Positions 22,928-35,010 of a stretch of 64,000 nt of DNA are shown here, one piece after another. Where the stretch lies: assembly GCF_001653235.2 (NCBI RefSeq), contig NC_035791.1, forward strand, positions 1,488,001 to 1,552,000. The letters are read 5' to 3'. A program made the position numbers and the translations under genes. The notes beneath the pieces are model-generated. The model was not told where the DNA came from. It did no database searches and saw nothing but the letters and a program-made list of their open reading frames with translations. Within the stretch, counting starts at the first letter, position 1. Each line of letters starts with the position of its first letter. This DNA is from Pochonia chlamydosporia 170 (taxonomy: Eukaryota > Ascomycota > Sordariomycetes > Hypocreales > Clavicipitaceae).

Positions 22928-24494
22928 ATGAGTGTGAATTCGACGACAGCAAGCCTGCAGCATCATGCTGACCATCATGGGCCTGCGACCGGTCTTTCAT
23001 GGGGTCAAATTTCCATCGTCGCCTTCATCTGCTATGTCACCCTTTGCTCGTACCTTCGTTTCCATCGCATCAACCAGATTCGCCAACGATTTCCCTACCC
23101 AGACCGTGCGTCTCTGGCAAATATGACAAATGAGGATGCTCAGATTATTGTGCAAAATACCAGTTCCTATGAGTTTCCCTACTTTTACGACCTCTCCCAG
23201 CGATATGCGCTGTTCAGAGTAAGACGCCAGCCACTTTCACCACCTCAAGAGCCTATAGCCAAGCCAACAACGTCATTATTAACTCGTTGGATAGACTTAT
23301 GCCGTGGAAAATATAGCAAAACTGCTTGTTTCGGTGAGTGATTTGAACAGGCCTGATCACGCTGCAAAACGGTAAGCCTTTGTCAACCTCGCCTCCTTTC
23401 TTATACACCTCCACGATACAAGTTTCTAATAGGCAATAGATACGAGGATACCGAAATCATATTTGTCTGGTACGCTGCCTGTCCTCCTTCATCAGCTCGC
23501 ACATCCTTCTTATGTACACAAGTACTGACCCTTCTAGCTTCGCAAACTATGCTCCCACTTCCTCAATGCTCCGCAAGGCAGTGGCACGGATGAATTACCT
23601 GCACGCCCCATACATTAAGTCCGGAAGGATCCTTAATAAAGACCTCCTTTACGTCCTTTACACTGCTATGTCTGAGCCTGAAAGATTTATGCGTTTGTAC
23701 GAATGGAGACCTCTTCTGGAGATGGAAGTCGCCGCAGTGGCGCAAGTTTGGAAATATGTAGGCGACTTGATGGAGATTGACTACGAAGCGGAACTCGGTA
23801 AGAGCCAGTGGAAAGATGGGATTGAGTTTCTGGAAGACGTTACGCACTGGGCACTCAAATACGAAGACGAATACATGCGGCCCATGGACGAAGTAGAGCA
23901 ACTTGGAGCCGTGTTGATGGACTTGCTGCTATCAGCTTACCCTAAAGCTCTGCGGCCGCTGGGATATCAGATCGTGATGGTATTGATGGGCGCAAAAATG
24001 CGCTACGCTTTCCGGTAAGTTATTGACCACGAAACCTCATATTCTTTTCACAAGACTCTTATGTTATTCTAATTCGTTGTATCCCTAGATTTCCTGAACC
24101 CAGCGTCGCTGTATCCGCCCTGACTTACACGCTACTGCTCCTACGCAAACTATTCCTTCGATATCTCGCATTGCCGAGATTCTCACCCGCCTCGTTTGTC
24201 ACTGAACCGGACGCCAAAACAGGACGCATGTACCACAATCATTATCTAAAAGAGCCGTGGTATACACCCGCCACGTTTTGGTGGCGATGGGGACCTACCG
24301 CTTGGGCTACGTGGATGACGGGCGGCATAGTTCCAGGCGACAGCGCTGAATTAAAGCCCGAGGGCTTTTTGTGGCAGGATATTGGGCCCCGGAATAAGAT
24401 GAGTAAAGGCGTTGAAGAGGCAGCGACACTGGAAGAAGCTGTTCGCCAGCGAGCGACTGGGAAATGTCCTTTTGCTGTGCCATCAAAGTCTTGA
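22928..24494 (+). CDS. ER-bound oxygenase of the mpaB family
   Basis: Five exons, 22928-23218, 23295-23371, 23440-23469, 23538-24014 and 24089-24494, give 426 residues; introns are 68-76 bp and exon 3 is only 30 bp. A membrane segment lies near residues 28-45 (ISIVAFICYVTLCSYL). The catalytic region matches the DUF2236 / mpaB family: SSYEFPYFYDLSQRYALFRT, RYEDTEIIFVCF, ARMNYLHAPYIKSGRI, ERFMRLYEWRP, RYAFRFPEP, and the end KEPWYTPATFWWRWGP. MpaB of the mycophenolic acid pathway is an ER-anchored enzyme that cleaves a farnesyl side chain, and bacterial relatives are latex-clearing oxygenases. Stand-alone homologues are common in moulds and mostly lack known substrates. No polyketide synthase or other cluster gene is nearby, so this one is probably not part of a biosynthetic cluster. 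Confidence 0.85.
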
Positions 24495-25370
24495 ATGCAC
24501 GAGTTGGAAGAAGCGGTGTATTGCTATTTGTTGAGACGGTAATTGAAGGATTATCATTTGGATCTTGGTTATTATTGGATAACTGTTATGTATTGGGACA
24601 TCATTGCAGTTGACAGAGGCTGCGTATTCGCTAATGAATAAATGTGTTGTTGGCAGTGGGCTGCATGTATTACTGGGGCATTGGCCGCCCACGCATGGTT
24701 CGATTTAACGAGGTCACAAACTAACCGACATCATCTCTACACAGCTAGAGAAAATCATCTGACGATTTGCAAATAATCACCTCACATAGGCGATTTATTG
24801 ATAACATGTTTTATTTCGTACGTACAGGCAAATACCGATCGCTCACTCAACGGCGCACTTGCTTCTTTGGGCATGTCACCTGACGTCACCTGCTCCAATG
24901 ACGTTGCCACGTTTCTGTATCTGCAACTCATCAATTCCTTGTCCCATCCTCAAACTTGTGGTCTGTGGCGTGAGGCTACACTTGTCAGCTTTCCTGCTAA
25001 CACAACCGTGTTCTGATTCATGTTTTTCATCGAATCCTGCAAAACTACGTGGCATATCAGGTTCAAATACGAAGCTCTGCTCTGGCTTCGGCGCAGTTCT
25101 CCTCTTTCATTCATTCACACATCCCCTCTCCACGTGGTTACAACAAGGCATCATTCATACATATCACATTGCACACGCCTCGACGGTGTTCCAGCTCGTT
25201 GCCCAGCATTCATTAGTCGGAGCTGAATCCACGCCCAACAGCGTCAACAGCTGTGCTTCTTGTCAAACCGCGGCCGAGAGCTCCAGCAAGCAACCCATCT
25301 TCATCATAAACGACGATTCCAACCCCGTTTCTTGCCACGACCTATCTTCCCTTTTTGTCTTTCTTCCAAC
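24495..25370. other. Intergenic region, promoter of proline-rich gene
   Basis: No separate gene was recognised in 0.88 kb. The long open frame at 24859-25575 overlaps the next gene in another frame and lacks a suitable context. The pyrimidine-rich stretch before 25371 fits a 5' leader. Confidence 0.5.
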
Positions 25371-26114
25371 ATGGCGCCCATCCCGGTATATAGCTCTAGC
25401 CCTATTAACGCCGCTAAACCAACCGGTGTCACTCCCAAGACTTCCAACCCTGGAGATTCAAACAAAAGTGGCCAAATTTTGCCGGACCCTTCCCAAACTA
25501 GTGGCGAGCAAGCATATCCGCCTGCTCAACCTGGAGCCAGGCCGGCACTGCCCAAAGAAACTGGCATACCAGTGACACCACCACAACCTGGCGGCCATGT
25601 CCTGGCCACACCTACACGAACAACCACAGTAGGCAACAGTCCTCCTCCGCCACAACCCGGTGCTGTTCCTGTCCCTCTGGGCGGTAGTACCGGATCGGGG
25701 AGCGGTATTCCTCCGCCTCCAAAGGCTGGTGAATCACTGCAAAGCACTCAGCAGTCACCTCCTGTGACTACTATGCCACCGCAGATGGGCTATCAACCGC
25801 CTCAGGCATCTCTCCCAGTTCAAGCACGATCATCAACAGCTACGACGGCAGGACCACCACCTCAAGCTGGAGCGACTGCTGCCCCCACATACCTCCAGGG
25901 AAACTATCCAACCGCGGGATTCTCGCCGCCAGCTGGGGGCTACCAGCAGGATGTGAATGCAGCAGGGTACAACAGCTATCAAAGATCGACGGTAGCGTAT
26001 GAAGACCAGAGCGAGGCGAGTGTATGGGACACGGCAAAGAAGTGGGCAGCGTCTGCAGGAGAATCTCTAGCCGCCGCGGAGAATGAAGTTTGGAAGAGAA
26101 TCAATAAGGACTAA
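25371..26114 (+). CDS. Proline-rich low-complexity protein of unknown function
   Basis: One exon gives 247 residues. The ATG at 25371 follows CTTCCAAC and is the first in frame. The protein is dominated by Pro, Gly, Thr, Ser and Gln. A motif like PPQPGA recurs about six times at intervals of roughly 20-40 residues (PAQPGARP, PPQPGGHV, PPQPGAVP, PPPKAGES, PPPQAGAT, PPAGGYQ). There is no signal peptide or membrane segment. The last 30 residues (SVWDTAKKWAASAGESLAAA onward) form a likely amphipathic helix and may be the binding part. I do not recognise a named family. A role as a flexible adaptor for SH3 or WW partners is conceivable from the motif but only an inference. Confidence 0.75.
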   Translation: MAPIPVYSSSPINAAKPTGVTPKTSNPGDSNKSGQILPDPSQTSGEQAYPPAQPGARPALPKETGIPVTPPQPGGHVLATPTRTTTVGNSPPPPQPGAVPVPLGGSTGSGSGIPPPPKAGESLQSTQQSPPVTTMPPQMGYQPPQASLPVQARSSTATTAGPPPQAGATAAPTYLQGNYPTAGFSPPAGGYQQDVNAAGYNSYQRSTVAYEDQSEASVWDTAKKWAASAGESLAAAENEVWKRINKD

Positions 26115-28304
26115 GATTGGGAATCACACGCCCCCAGTGTAAAACAGACTGGTAGTACAAGGGCGAGACGAGGCGCGGGCGAGGCCAAGAGAACCAAGGG
26201 AAAAAAAGCCTCCAAATATGGAGTACACCACACACTCTTCTCTCCCCAACAAGCTTCTAGCATGTTCTTTTTGTGGAGGGGAGGGGAGAGAACCAAAGAA
26301 GAGGAAGCAAAGGGACTGGACGACGGGTCTGTGCTGGCAAACTGCCGTGGATGATGGGGCATGTTGCATATGTACGCACGTATGTATGTATGTACATATG
26401 TATGTATGTGATGTACAATCGCAAGGACAAGGTTGCTATCTATGACACTACTCGGGAGGGGGACATGGCCCTCTCAACCAGCCAGGTTGGAGAGACGCAG
26501 TGGGAGGCAAAGCAGATCAAACAGACGCAGCTGCACGTCGAAGAGGGGGAGAGCACAAGGGCAAGGGAGTTGAGTTGGGAGGCTCTCAAGCTCTGTCCAA
26601 TCCACGGGGATCCGAGGATATGAGGCCATTGTGGAGCATATGACAAGCCAATACTGCGACGTCGCTTATGAAATGCCTAATTCTGCTCCCAGAGATGGTG
26701 TGGTGTGGAGAGAGAGAGAGAAGGGATGGCTTGACTTGGGATGTAGAGGCGAAGGACAGCCCTCTGGCTTACTATTACAGTTACGGTACCATGCAGGATT
26801 CGGAAGACGTTTGGGGCTTTCTTTCTCTGAATCTGAACAGTCGTATGTCATGTCGTTTGAGGGATATTGTCTGTAAGTAGGTAGGCAACGTTGCAACGTA
26901 GTCCATGTTGATTAATATAATGCCAGTCTTATACTTGCTTGATTGAGAGGATTGATGACATTTCTGTCAAGTACGTACGTGACATTGGGAGCGTTCATCC
27001 AAAGAGTCGGGATTTATTGACTGCATTGCCACTGTATGCCTAAGAAGTGTTGTTTATGCGGCCTCCACTGCCGTCCGTGTCGTCTGAACAATCGGCCCAG
27101 GCTACCCTATGCCTTTGAAGGTGGCAGAATTCAGATCCTTGAGTATTGACCAGCTTCAACCTCTCGGAATAAACCGCCGTACATCCTGCGCACATTTCCA
27201 TCATATTTCAATTCAGAGTCACGAGTCGCAAACCTCCAAATTACCTATTTATACCATCACACTGATGCATATAAAGTACTTGACCATTCCAACACGAGAC
27301 GAAACCTCACCAACCACAGACATCCAACATCACAGTACACTCGGCAACCCTCCGAACGTACCGGCCAACTGAGTACTCAACCAAAATACCCGCCGCCATT
27401 CTCAGCCCAGCACCCCGACTCAACTCTGCGTCACGCAAAAAACCAAAAATCTCTGCCATCTGGCCACTCACACACCACTCCAGGGGTCAGAGACAGATCT
27501 GAGACACGAAGCCTTACAAGGCGCACCCTTGTCGTTGACACGCCGCCAAGAACATTTCCCCACTTTTCTTGGCATGCGTGTTCTGTTGTCGCTGCATAAT
27601 GGCAAGTCATGATGAATTGTCAATGTCTGTTGCTGGAAAGTAGATAATGAGATGAATTGTATTTATATTTAGAAGATAATGAAACTATTGGATTGTCGTT
27701 GCAGTTCTACTATTGGAGGTGCGTGTGATTTGGCATCATGGGTGGGAGGTTGCTTACTCGAAAGCCGGCTGTGTTGTTTCGACTGACGCTTGAGCCTCTT
27801 GTTACTTCTTTTTGACATGGGAAGACGACGAGTTATGACATGACATGGTTCACTCGCCAATCGAGATGGAGTGTAGCAGTCAGATGGAGGGAATAACTGC
27901 TTAGCCACTTTTGGCAGCTTTCCTATGCGATGACCATGTCTAGAATCCCGCCATGAATGTTAGTTTGGCGTCTTGTCGTCAACACCAACAACTGTTTGAA
28001 AGCTAACCTCGGTATTACAACCAGGAACAGACTTGATCTGGACGAATCGCTCAAGTTACAAATCCACTTTCCAACCCATTCTGGAACCACCGACCAGCAT
28101 CCCCTCGACGCATGACACACGGATAATTACCATCCAGGCATCTGCGAGTCGCGCTAGTGTCCATCTGGCAACCTTTTGAGTCTGTTCTTGTTCATTCTCG
28201 TCATTATCCTACTTTTTGAATCATCCAAGTCACCTTTTCGCTCACCCCGTCCCCTGTCCTTAACGCAAATGAGGTCTCTTCATGTCCACCGCCACGATCA
28301 GTGT
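26115..28304. other. Convergent gene-free stretch, proline-rich gene to LEU2
   Basis: Both flanking genes end toward this 2.2-kb stretch. An ATGT-type microsatellite lies at about 26374-26412 and GAGA runs near 26708-26722. Open frames of 60-116 codons show no family resemblance and overlap on opposite strands. I see no gene. Confidence 0.5.
26374..26412. repeat. GTAT/ACAT microsatellite
   Basis: Imperfect tandem copies of GTAT with an internal ACATATGT turn are seen. Non-coding. Confidence 0.75.
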
Positions 28305-29924
28305 CTAAGCCTTGGCCAAAATGGCCGCCAGCTGCTTAGCCACCTCGTCGCCAACCTCTTTGGTGTTGGCATTACCACCCATGTCCTTGGTCCGGAGACC
28401 TCCGTCAATGGCAGCTTTAACAGCAGCTTCAACAGCCTTGGCTTCCTCAGGCAGGTTCAACGAATATCGCAGCATCATGGCCACTGACAGGATGGTTCCA
28501 ATGGGGTTGACAATGCCTTTGCCAGAAATATCGGGGGCTGAGCCTAAATAGTTAAAAAAAAATCAAGCACGAATTAGTAAAAATGTCCTGTACAGTACTT
28601 GGCAATTTTGATCGTCGCTTCTGGGCGTGGGTTTGATATGATTCTCATCCGGTATAATGAAACTTGATCGGCGATGCCGCTGCAAGGGTCCAGGTACACT
28701 CACCATGAATAGGCTCGTAGATGCCATTGCATTTACCCTTGCCGTCCGGGATGCCACTTAAGCTTGCGCTGGGTAATAGGCCGATGCTGCCAGGAATAAC
28801 GCTGGCCTCGTCGCTGATGATATCTCCAAAGAGATTGCTGGTAACCACAACTCCGTTTAATCCCCGCGGGTTCTTGACCAAGATCATGGCCGCGCTGTCA
28901 ATTAGTTGGTGCTCAACTTTGAGGTCAGGGAACTCCTTCTCAAATGTTTCCGTCATGACCTTTCTCCAAAGACGACTCGTCGCAAGCACATTGGCCTTGT
29001 CAAGGGACCACACAGTCTTGTCTCCACGGCCGCGTGCCAAAAACCCAGCCAGACGAGCCACACGCTCGATTTCAGGTCGGGAGTAAGGCTCAGAATCCCA
29101 AGCAGTACCAGATCCATCATCTTCCTTGCGTTCACCAAAATAGATGCCGCCAGTCAATTCGCGAACAATGACAAAGTCTGTGCCTCGGCAGACCTCGGCC
29201 TTGAGGGGGGACGAGTCGACGAGCGCCTCAGAAGCGAAGAAACAGGGCCGCAAGTTTCCATATGTTCCCATCTCCTTACGTAGCTTCAAGAGGCCCTGTT
29301 CCGGTCGAACCGCGCCGGTGCCCCATTTGGGACCACCAATTGCACCCAGAAGAACTGCGTCGGCAGAGTTGGCAGCGTTGAGGGCTTCGTCCGTCAACGG
29401 GCTGCCTGTGGCGTCTATGGAACACTGATCGTGGACAAGGGGTGTGTATCAGCATTATTACTCAGATTTCAGATTTTTGACACCAGTACCTGCAAAAGTG
29501 GTACTTATTCATCCCGAGGGTAGGGCAAAACACGGGGGAGGGGAAAAACCTTGCGGCGTTGGTAAACTTACACCTCCCAGCAATTGCTCATTGAGCACAA
29601 ATTTGCCAGCGTTCGGTCTGTGCTGCTCAATTGTTTTGAGAATCTTCAAGCCACCGAAACGTTCACATTAGTTATCGTGCATTGCGATTGCTGAGACCTT
29701 ATGGCCAACAGGCTCCAGATCTCTTTCGTGTCATGCATGAAGATCAAAGAGCTACATACCTTGACACCTTCGCTGACGACCTACCCAGATGTTAGCTGAC
29801 AACAGTCCTTTTTGCCCGACGCTGTGCTGTCTCGAGCTCTCAGTGAGCCGTCCTTGAGGCAAATACAACATACCTCCGGACCACAATGGTCGCCACCAAA
29901 GACCACAATATTATGCTCGGACAT
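28305..29924 (-). CDS. LEU2: 3-isopropylmalate dehydrogenase (leucine biosynthesis)
   Basis: Five exons, 29874-29924, 29760-29780, 29572-29643, 28704-29424 and 28305-28543, give 367 residues, the usual family length. Exon 2 is a 21-bp micro-exon (VVSEGVK) and intron 2 ends in TTGAAG, an uncommon acceptor. The protein starts [18 protein letters not shown] and contains [13 protein letters not shown], the substrate and metal residues in [53 protein letters not shown] and [14 protein letters not shown]. The enzyme converts 3-isopropylmalate to 2-oxoisocaproate with NAD, the third step of leucine synthesis. Its 5' side opens onto a 6.3-kb gene-poor region. I saw no perfect Leu3-type site. Confidence 0.95.
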
Positions 29925-32900
29925 CTTGCAGACTTTCGTGTAGATTGGGTTCAATTGCAGATTTCGTCGAGATGCAAGAACTGGCTTTAGTGATGGAAGA
30001 ATGATGTTCGTTGAATGTGTGCCCAAATGTGCCCACAGGTGATGCCCCTCCCCCACCAATCCGAAATCGGAGGCTGGACTGCCGAGAGCCAGAGCTGCAT
30101 GTGCTGACTGCACTTCACTTCACTGCGCCGGCGTCTTTGGACCGGAGGCGCATTTGCCTTTGCGTTTTGCGTTTTGCATTTTGCACATGTCTGTCTCGCA
30201 CAAGCCACGCCACACTCAAACGTACAGCTGCAGCTTGTGCACCCGCACCAACTTGACGCCACAGCCGCTAGCCGGCCAAGTGATCCTTCCAGGAAATCGT
30301 TGTCGTCGTTGTCGTCGGGTATCTTGAGAATGCGCATGGCAACTTGACGACGTCGGAGTCGGTGTCACAAACCAGACACCACGGGCTCTGGGTGGGACAG
30401 ACCCCTCTTGGCGACTTTGCGAGACCGTTGTGGGAGCACGGGAGACGACAAACACGATTTCTCCAGAGGTAGTACCAGCCCCAGTCCCGTATCAAAGTCG
30501 ATCATGGGGTTCAATTTCTCTTGTGGTTCCTCGTTGCATGACCCCATGAGTCTATTCCGAAAGTTTGCCAGAGTTGCTGGAGCGGAGCATTCCACCGTCA
30601 TTCACATCGATCGTGTCCAACCCATGACCGTTGATAGTGTGCGTACGGTGAAATAAAAAGCATACAAGCCCCAAAAATCTTATTAAAGTGGCGTGTAAAA
30701 TTACGAACGTTCTGCTCCCGATCCGGATTCAAATGCCGGCTATCGTATTCTAAGGTCACTTTTCAGTATGCACTCTCGTTGTCAGCTCATTTCATCCACA
30801 GCCAAGACAAAATGACACCCTGCTTACTTCAAATTATAATTACTATACGGTCTCGTGGGGAGATGATCTTTTCTGCACGCCTTTCCCGTTCATCAGGATG
30901 GAGTGTGTGGGTGCCCCTTAGGCCACGATCCCCTTGGCATTCTCTCCAAATATGTCGACGATGCCAGATCTTCCATGATACCACGCGTCTGCTCCGCCTA
31001 GAAGGCGCGGCAATGTCCTGATTGGACCCACGTCGTAGAGTAGACTGCGTTACTCGCCGATTCTTGCAACAGTGCATTCTTCTACTGACTTGCTCTGTAT
31101 CAAGCCACTTCATAAAATGATGTTGCACGTACTCCGTATACCCTTGCTGACACTGAGTCCCCATCGTAGAGAACTTCACAAGCCCAAGATCGCACCCATT
31201 GATTTTTAATGGGGAATTAGTCGCCGTTGGACTTGAACTGAAAAGCGTTTCGGACAGAAATCAGGTCACTCCCGAGTCATGGCTGCTCTTATTTGGTTCG
31301 ATATTTCTCTATGCTTGCCGCTTTGGGGCTGTGGATCTTGATGTATCCCCTCGACCTTTCCTAATGTTGCTCGTGGCTTTGTATCCTTCTGGTCTCAACT
31401 TCCAACACAGAACTGCGCTGTGGTTAATCGCCACAGGGCCTGCTTATAGAACAACTATTGAAGCTGCTCATCCCATAAGGCCTCTTGTTGGCAATTATTC
31501 AATGAGATGGGGCCTCTGGAGTTGTTCATGTCCCTCATACGGAGTATTCCACAGTTGGTATGCTGATTTTGACGCTGATGCCAATATGGCGGGTACCTGA
31601 ATGAGACCCAAGAGCACTTATGACGTGATTCCCACAGGAACATTTGCAACAAAGCTTTCCGGCTCCCGATAGACCACGGTAGTCAACAGGATTTCATTGG
31701 CGAATCTCTGCACGAATGTCTCATCGTCGTGTCCCCGCCGACCACTGTGTTGGATGAAACTAGTGTGACCTGACGAACATGGTCGGAGGGGCAGCCTTGG
31801 TTGGATTATCGTTTGACTCCATCTCAGTTTTGTCAAATTCCGCAGTCTTGTAACATGCAATCAGCCGCAAAACTTCGGTTTAGGTGCCAGTGCCCTAGCG
31901 GCGGTGCGCCGTCGAAAAGTCTTTCTGTAAGGCTATGAAAGCAGTACACTTGGAGGGATCACAACGATGTCCTTGCCTCATGACGAGTCGTTTGGCATGC
32001 ACGAGACTGCCCCTATCCCATCGTGAGACCAACTCTCATGATTGGTGTTTGGTGTCGGCACTGGGCTCGGACGTCCCTGGCTCATCCATTGAATATCCTC
32101 TTGTGTGTGAAGCCTCATCACGGAGCTTCAGAACCGCGGCACATCATAAAATGGTGCTCATGACGGGTCATCAGCCATGCTTGGGGTGTCTCTGACAACC
32201 AGGGGTTTTCTTTGTAATAGTTGTCGAACCCATTCAAGGTGGCTGCATTGCACCAATCCTGGCAACAATTGGATGGCATGTCATGGTGGTGGTCGTGTGC
32301 AGCAGCGTCCCTCAGTTTCTTCTTTTTTTGTCCTTGTTAATATAAAATAGTGGACTGAAGTCCTGCCCATCGCTTATGATCCTGGTTCCGAAGCCGTCCT
32401 GAATGTAAGTAAAGTATCGTGCCAGTGGCAGCTGCCCTTGTCGTTGCTCGGAGTCGCAGCAATAGGGTCAGCCGTTGGACCGATGGAGAGTTGAAGGTTG
32501 CAGCTCCAGAGAACGAGGATAACGGTTTCAAAATGACCGTTGTCAACGTATCGACGCGTTGCATCGAAGTTGGAGGTGGGGCCGAGCCACATCAATCGGG
32601 GAAGGCGTACCTGCCTCGTTCTTGCCTCTAATTCGACGCCTGTCTTCTGCGCCAACATCTCATCGCACGCATCGCACTAAACTGGGAAGCAGCGTTGTGG
32701 TGGGGGCTGGAGGAAAGAAGGGCCAGCAGCAGGACATCAGAGCTGGTGAATGTTGAATGTTCCGAGTGCAAGCAGACACCGAGGTGTCTACCGTGGTAAG
32801 ATTGAGTGAGTTACTTACTCGGTTACTCCGTACATAGGACACAATGATCTGTTGCCAAGGCTAGGAAACGACTCAAAAGGGCGCCGACGCAACAAAACCA

Positions 32901-33019
32901 TTCGTGATTCAATAGTCCAATGTCAAATAGCCCTGTTTGACATTGCCCACTAGCTTCCAAGCTCCAGTCTGGAGTCACAGTTTAAGGTGGTGCTTTGGAG
33001 CCTCCGTCCCTCCATGTCC

Positions 33020-33092
33020 ACTCCATCCATCTCCATTGCCATGCCTTGCCATGCCATACCATGCCACACCACGCCACGCCACGCCAGTGCCG
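33020..33092. repeat. CATGCCA/CACGCCA degenerate tandem repeat
   Basis: Short CCATGCC, CCATACC and CCACGCC units follow one another. They also create spurious open frames on both strands. Non-coding. Confidence 0.7.
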
Positions 33093-34960
33093 CCACAATG
33101 GCGCAAAGGTACGTTGTTGCATTGCGTGGGTACCTGAGCACTCGAGTACCGGGGCGCGCCAGGTCTTGAGTGGCTCAGAAGGGTCAACAGGCACGCAAGC
33201 GGGAAGGAGCAGGGCTGGGTAGTGCTTGTCCTGTGTCTGGTGTCTTCTGTTCAACCAGACTTGACACCAGTCGATGCTGGCAGGGCAGGAGCGGGCGGAG
33301 GAAGGGGAGTGGAAGGAGAGGAGGGCGTTTCGCTAAGCCTCATTGGCCGCATCACTTGTATCAGATGGCCGCACGCCCCTGGACCTGGGACCTTGTTCCT
33401 CACTTTGACTCTTCACTCCATGTCGAGGGACCCCGGCTCCATCCTTCAGAATCATCACGTCTCAAGGCCATTGAACTTTTGCACTTTGCTCAAGTGAGCA
33501 GAATCGACACTAATTCTGGACGAGACTGTACGGGAATGCACGCCACAGCATCCGGACCTGGTAGAAACCGGCCAGGCCTTTCTTTTTTGCTTCTCTGTGC
33601 CTTGACAATCGCGTTCTCGATTTACCGCTCAGCCCGGATCAAACCTCTGCGTGTGTGCATCTAATATCAACAGGAGTTGCTGGAATTCCTTGCCAAAGTG
33701 CCTTCGGGCGCAGCCACTCGACCTTGGCTTTCAAACATCCGGCATTGAGATATACCAAAGTACTGAAGTACATGGACGGGCCTGCACACTACATTCGACT
33801 TGCATATGACCCAAGGTCGGGACACTCTCTATTCAGGTACCAACAGGCCAGACCGGCACCAGGCCAACCTGCATGCAAGCTCCAAGTCGCAAAGTCAATT
33901 CCCGCCTGGCCTAGCCGGCAACAAACTTGTACTCATCCGACCTCCATCACCCATCGGCCCCGACGACTACCTGCAACGAAAAGGTAGCAAGACTACCGCA
34001 CCTTCTAAACTGAAACTTGGAACCTGGAACCTTGCGAGTCTCCATTGATTCTCGACTCCGTATCGCTTGGGTCCCCAGCAGCCCCAGCCAGCCCCTAGAC
34101 AAAAGTCTTCCCCTACATACCCAAAATGGACCAAACATACCTGGACCGACTTGTCAACTGGCGTCAACCAAATAGCCAAACAGCCTCCGACGGCGCCAAC
34201 CACTGCACTTGAAGTCCTTCTGGGCTGGGGCTGGAGTCCGGCTTGTTGTTACTGGCCTGGATGGTCACAGTGACGAAGGAAGTACATCGCCTGGAGCCCA
34301 AATCCCCATGTTGGCCCAAGTTCCGAGTCCACTTATCTTCTCATACCCAAGTACATTGGCCGGAACAGTTGGCAAATGGCCAGGAAGCAGAACAGAAGCA
34401 ACCTTGGCCAGGACAGGCCGCTTTGTCAAACCATACACTATCTTTTGTCCCAATGGCACCTACGGCTCATACGGCTCATACGGCTTCCTCGGTGCCTCCC
34501 CCCCGTAACCTTGATACCTGGCATTGCGCCTTTCTCCTCCGGTTGCTTTTCTTGTCTTCCACTCATCTGATACTTTCCCACACGCCTTGCTCTCATTCGG
34601 GCTTAACCAGCCCTGGCAAAAGGGTGGGATCTCAACGGGCCAACGTCGTCCTGGTCTAAACCAAAACGAACCCCCCCGGTTTACAGATCTTGATGGAATG
34701 GTGACGCCGGCTACCTCACTACCGTGTTCCGTGCCTGACCTTGTAAGCCTGATGGAGTCGAGAGTCATCAAGTGGATGAGCTGCGTCGTGGATATTGGGG
34801 GATTTTCTGGGATCCGGGTACCTCCAGGACGACTCCGAGTTGCCCAGCACTGGCCGAGAGCGTACACGTACTCCCGTAGACACACACGTAGAGTCGACTG
34901 GAACCAATGTGAGTGGTGGGTTGGGAGGAGTTTAGGTTATTTGCAGACTCCTTCTCCATA

Positions 34961-35010
34961 CACACACACGCACACACACACGCACTCACAGGCACAGGCA
35001 CACACGCCTC
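34961..35010. repeat. CA-rich microsatellite
   Basis: Interrupted CACACA runs with CACGCA and CACAGG variants. It lies about 1.2 kb upstream of the Rua1-type gene. Non-coding. Confidence 0.75.

Noticed and set aside
24859..25575. 238-codon plus-strand frame before the proline-rich gene
   Set aside because: It overlaps the real start of the proline-rich gene in another frame, starts with a non-ATG codon and has no family resemblance.
30120..30150. Possible Leu3-type site (CCGG near CCGG) upstream of LEU2
   Set aside because: The two CCGG halves are nine bases apart, not the short spacing expected for the Leu3 palindrome.
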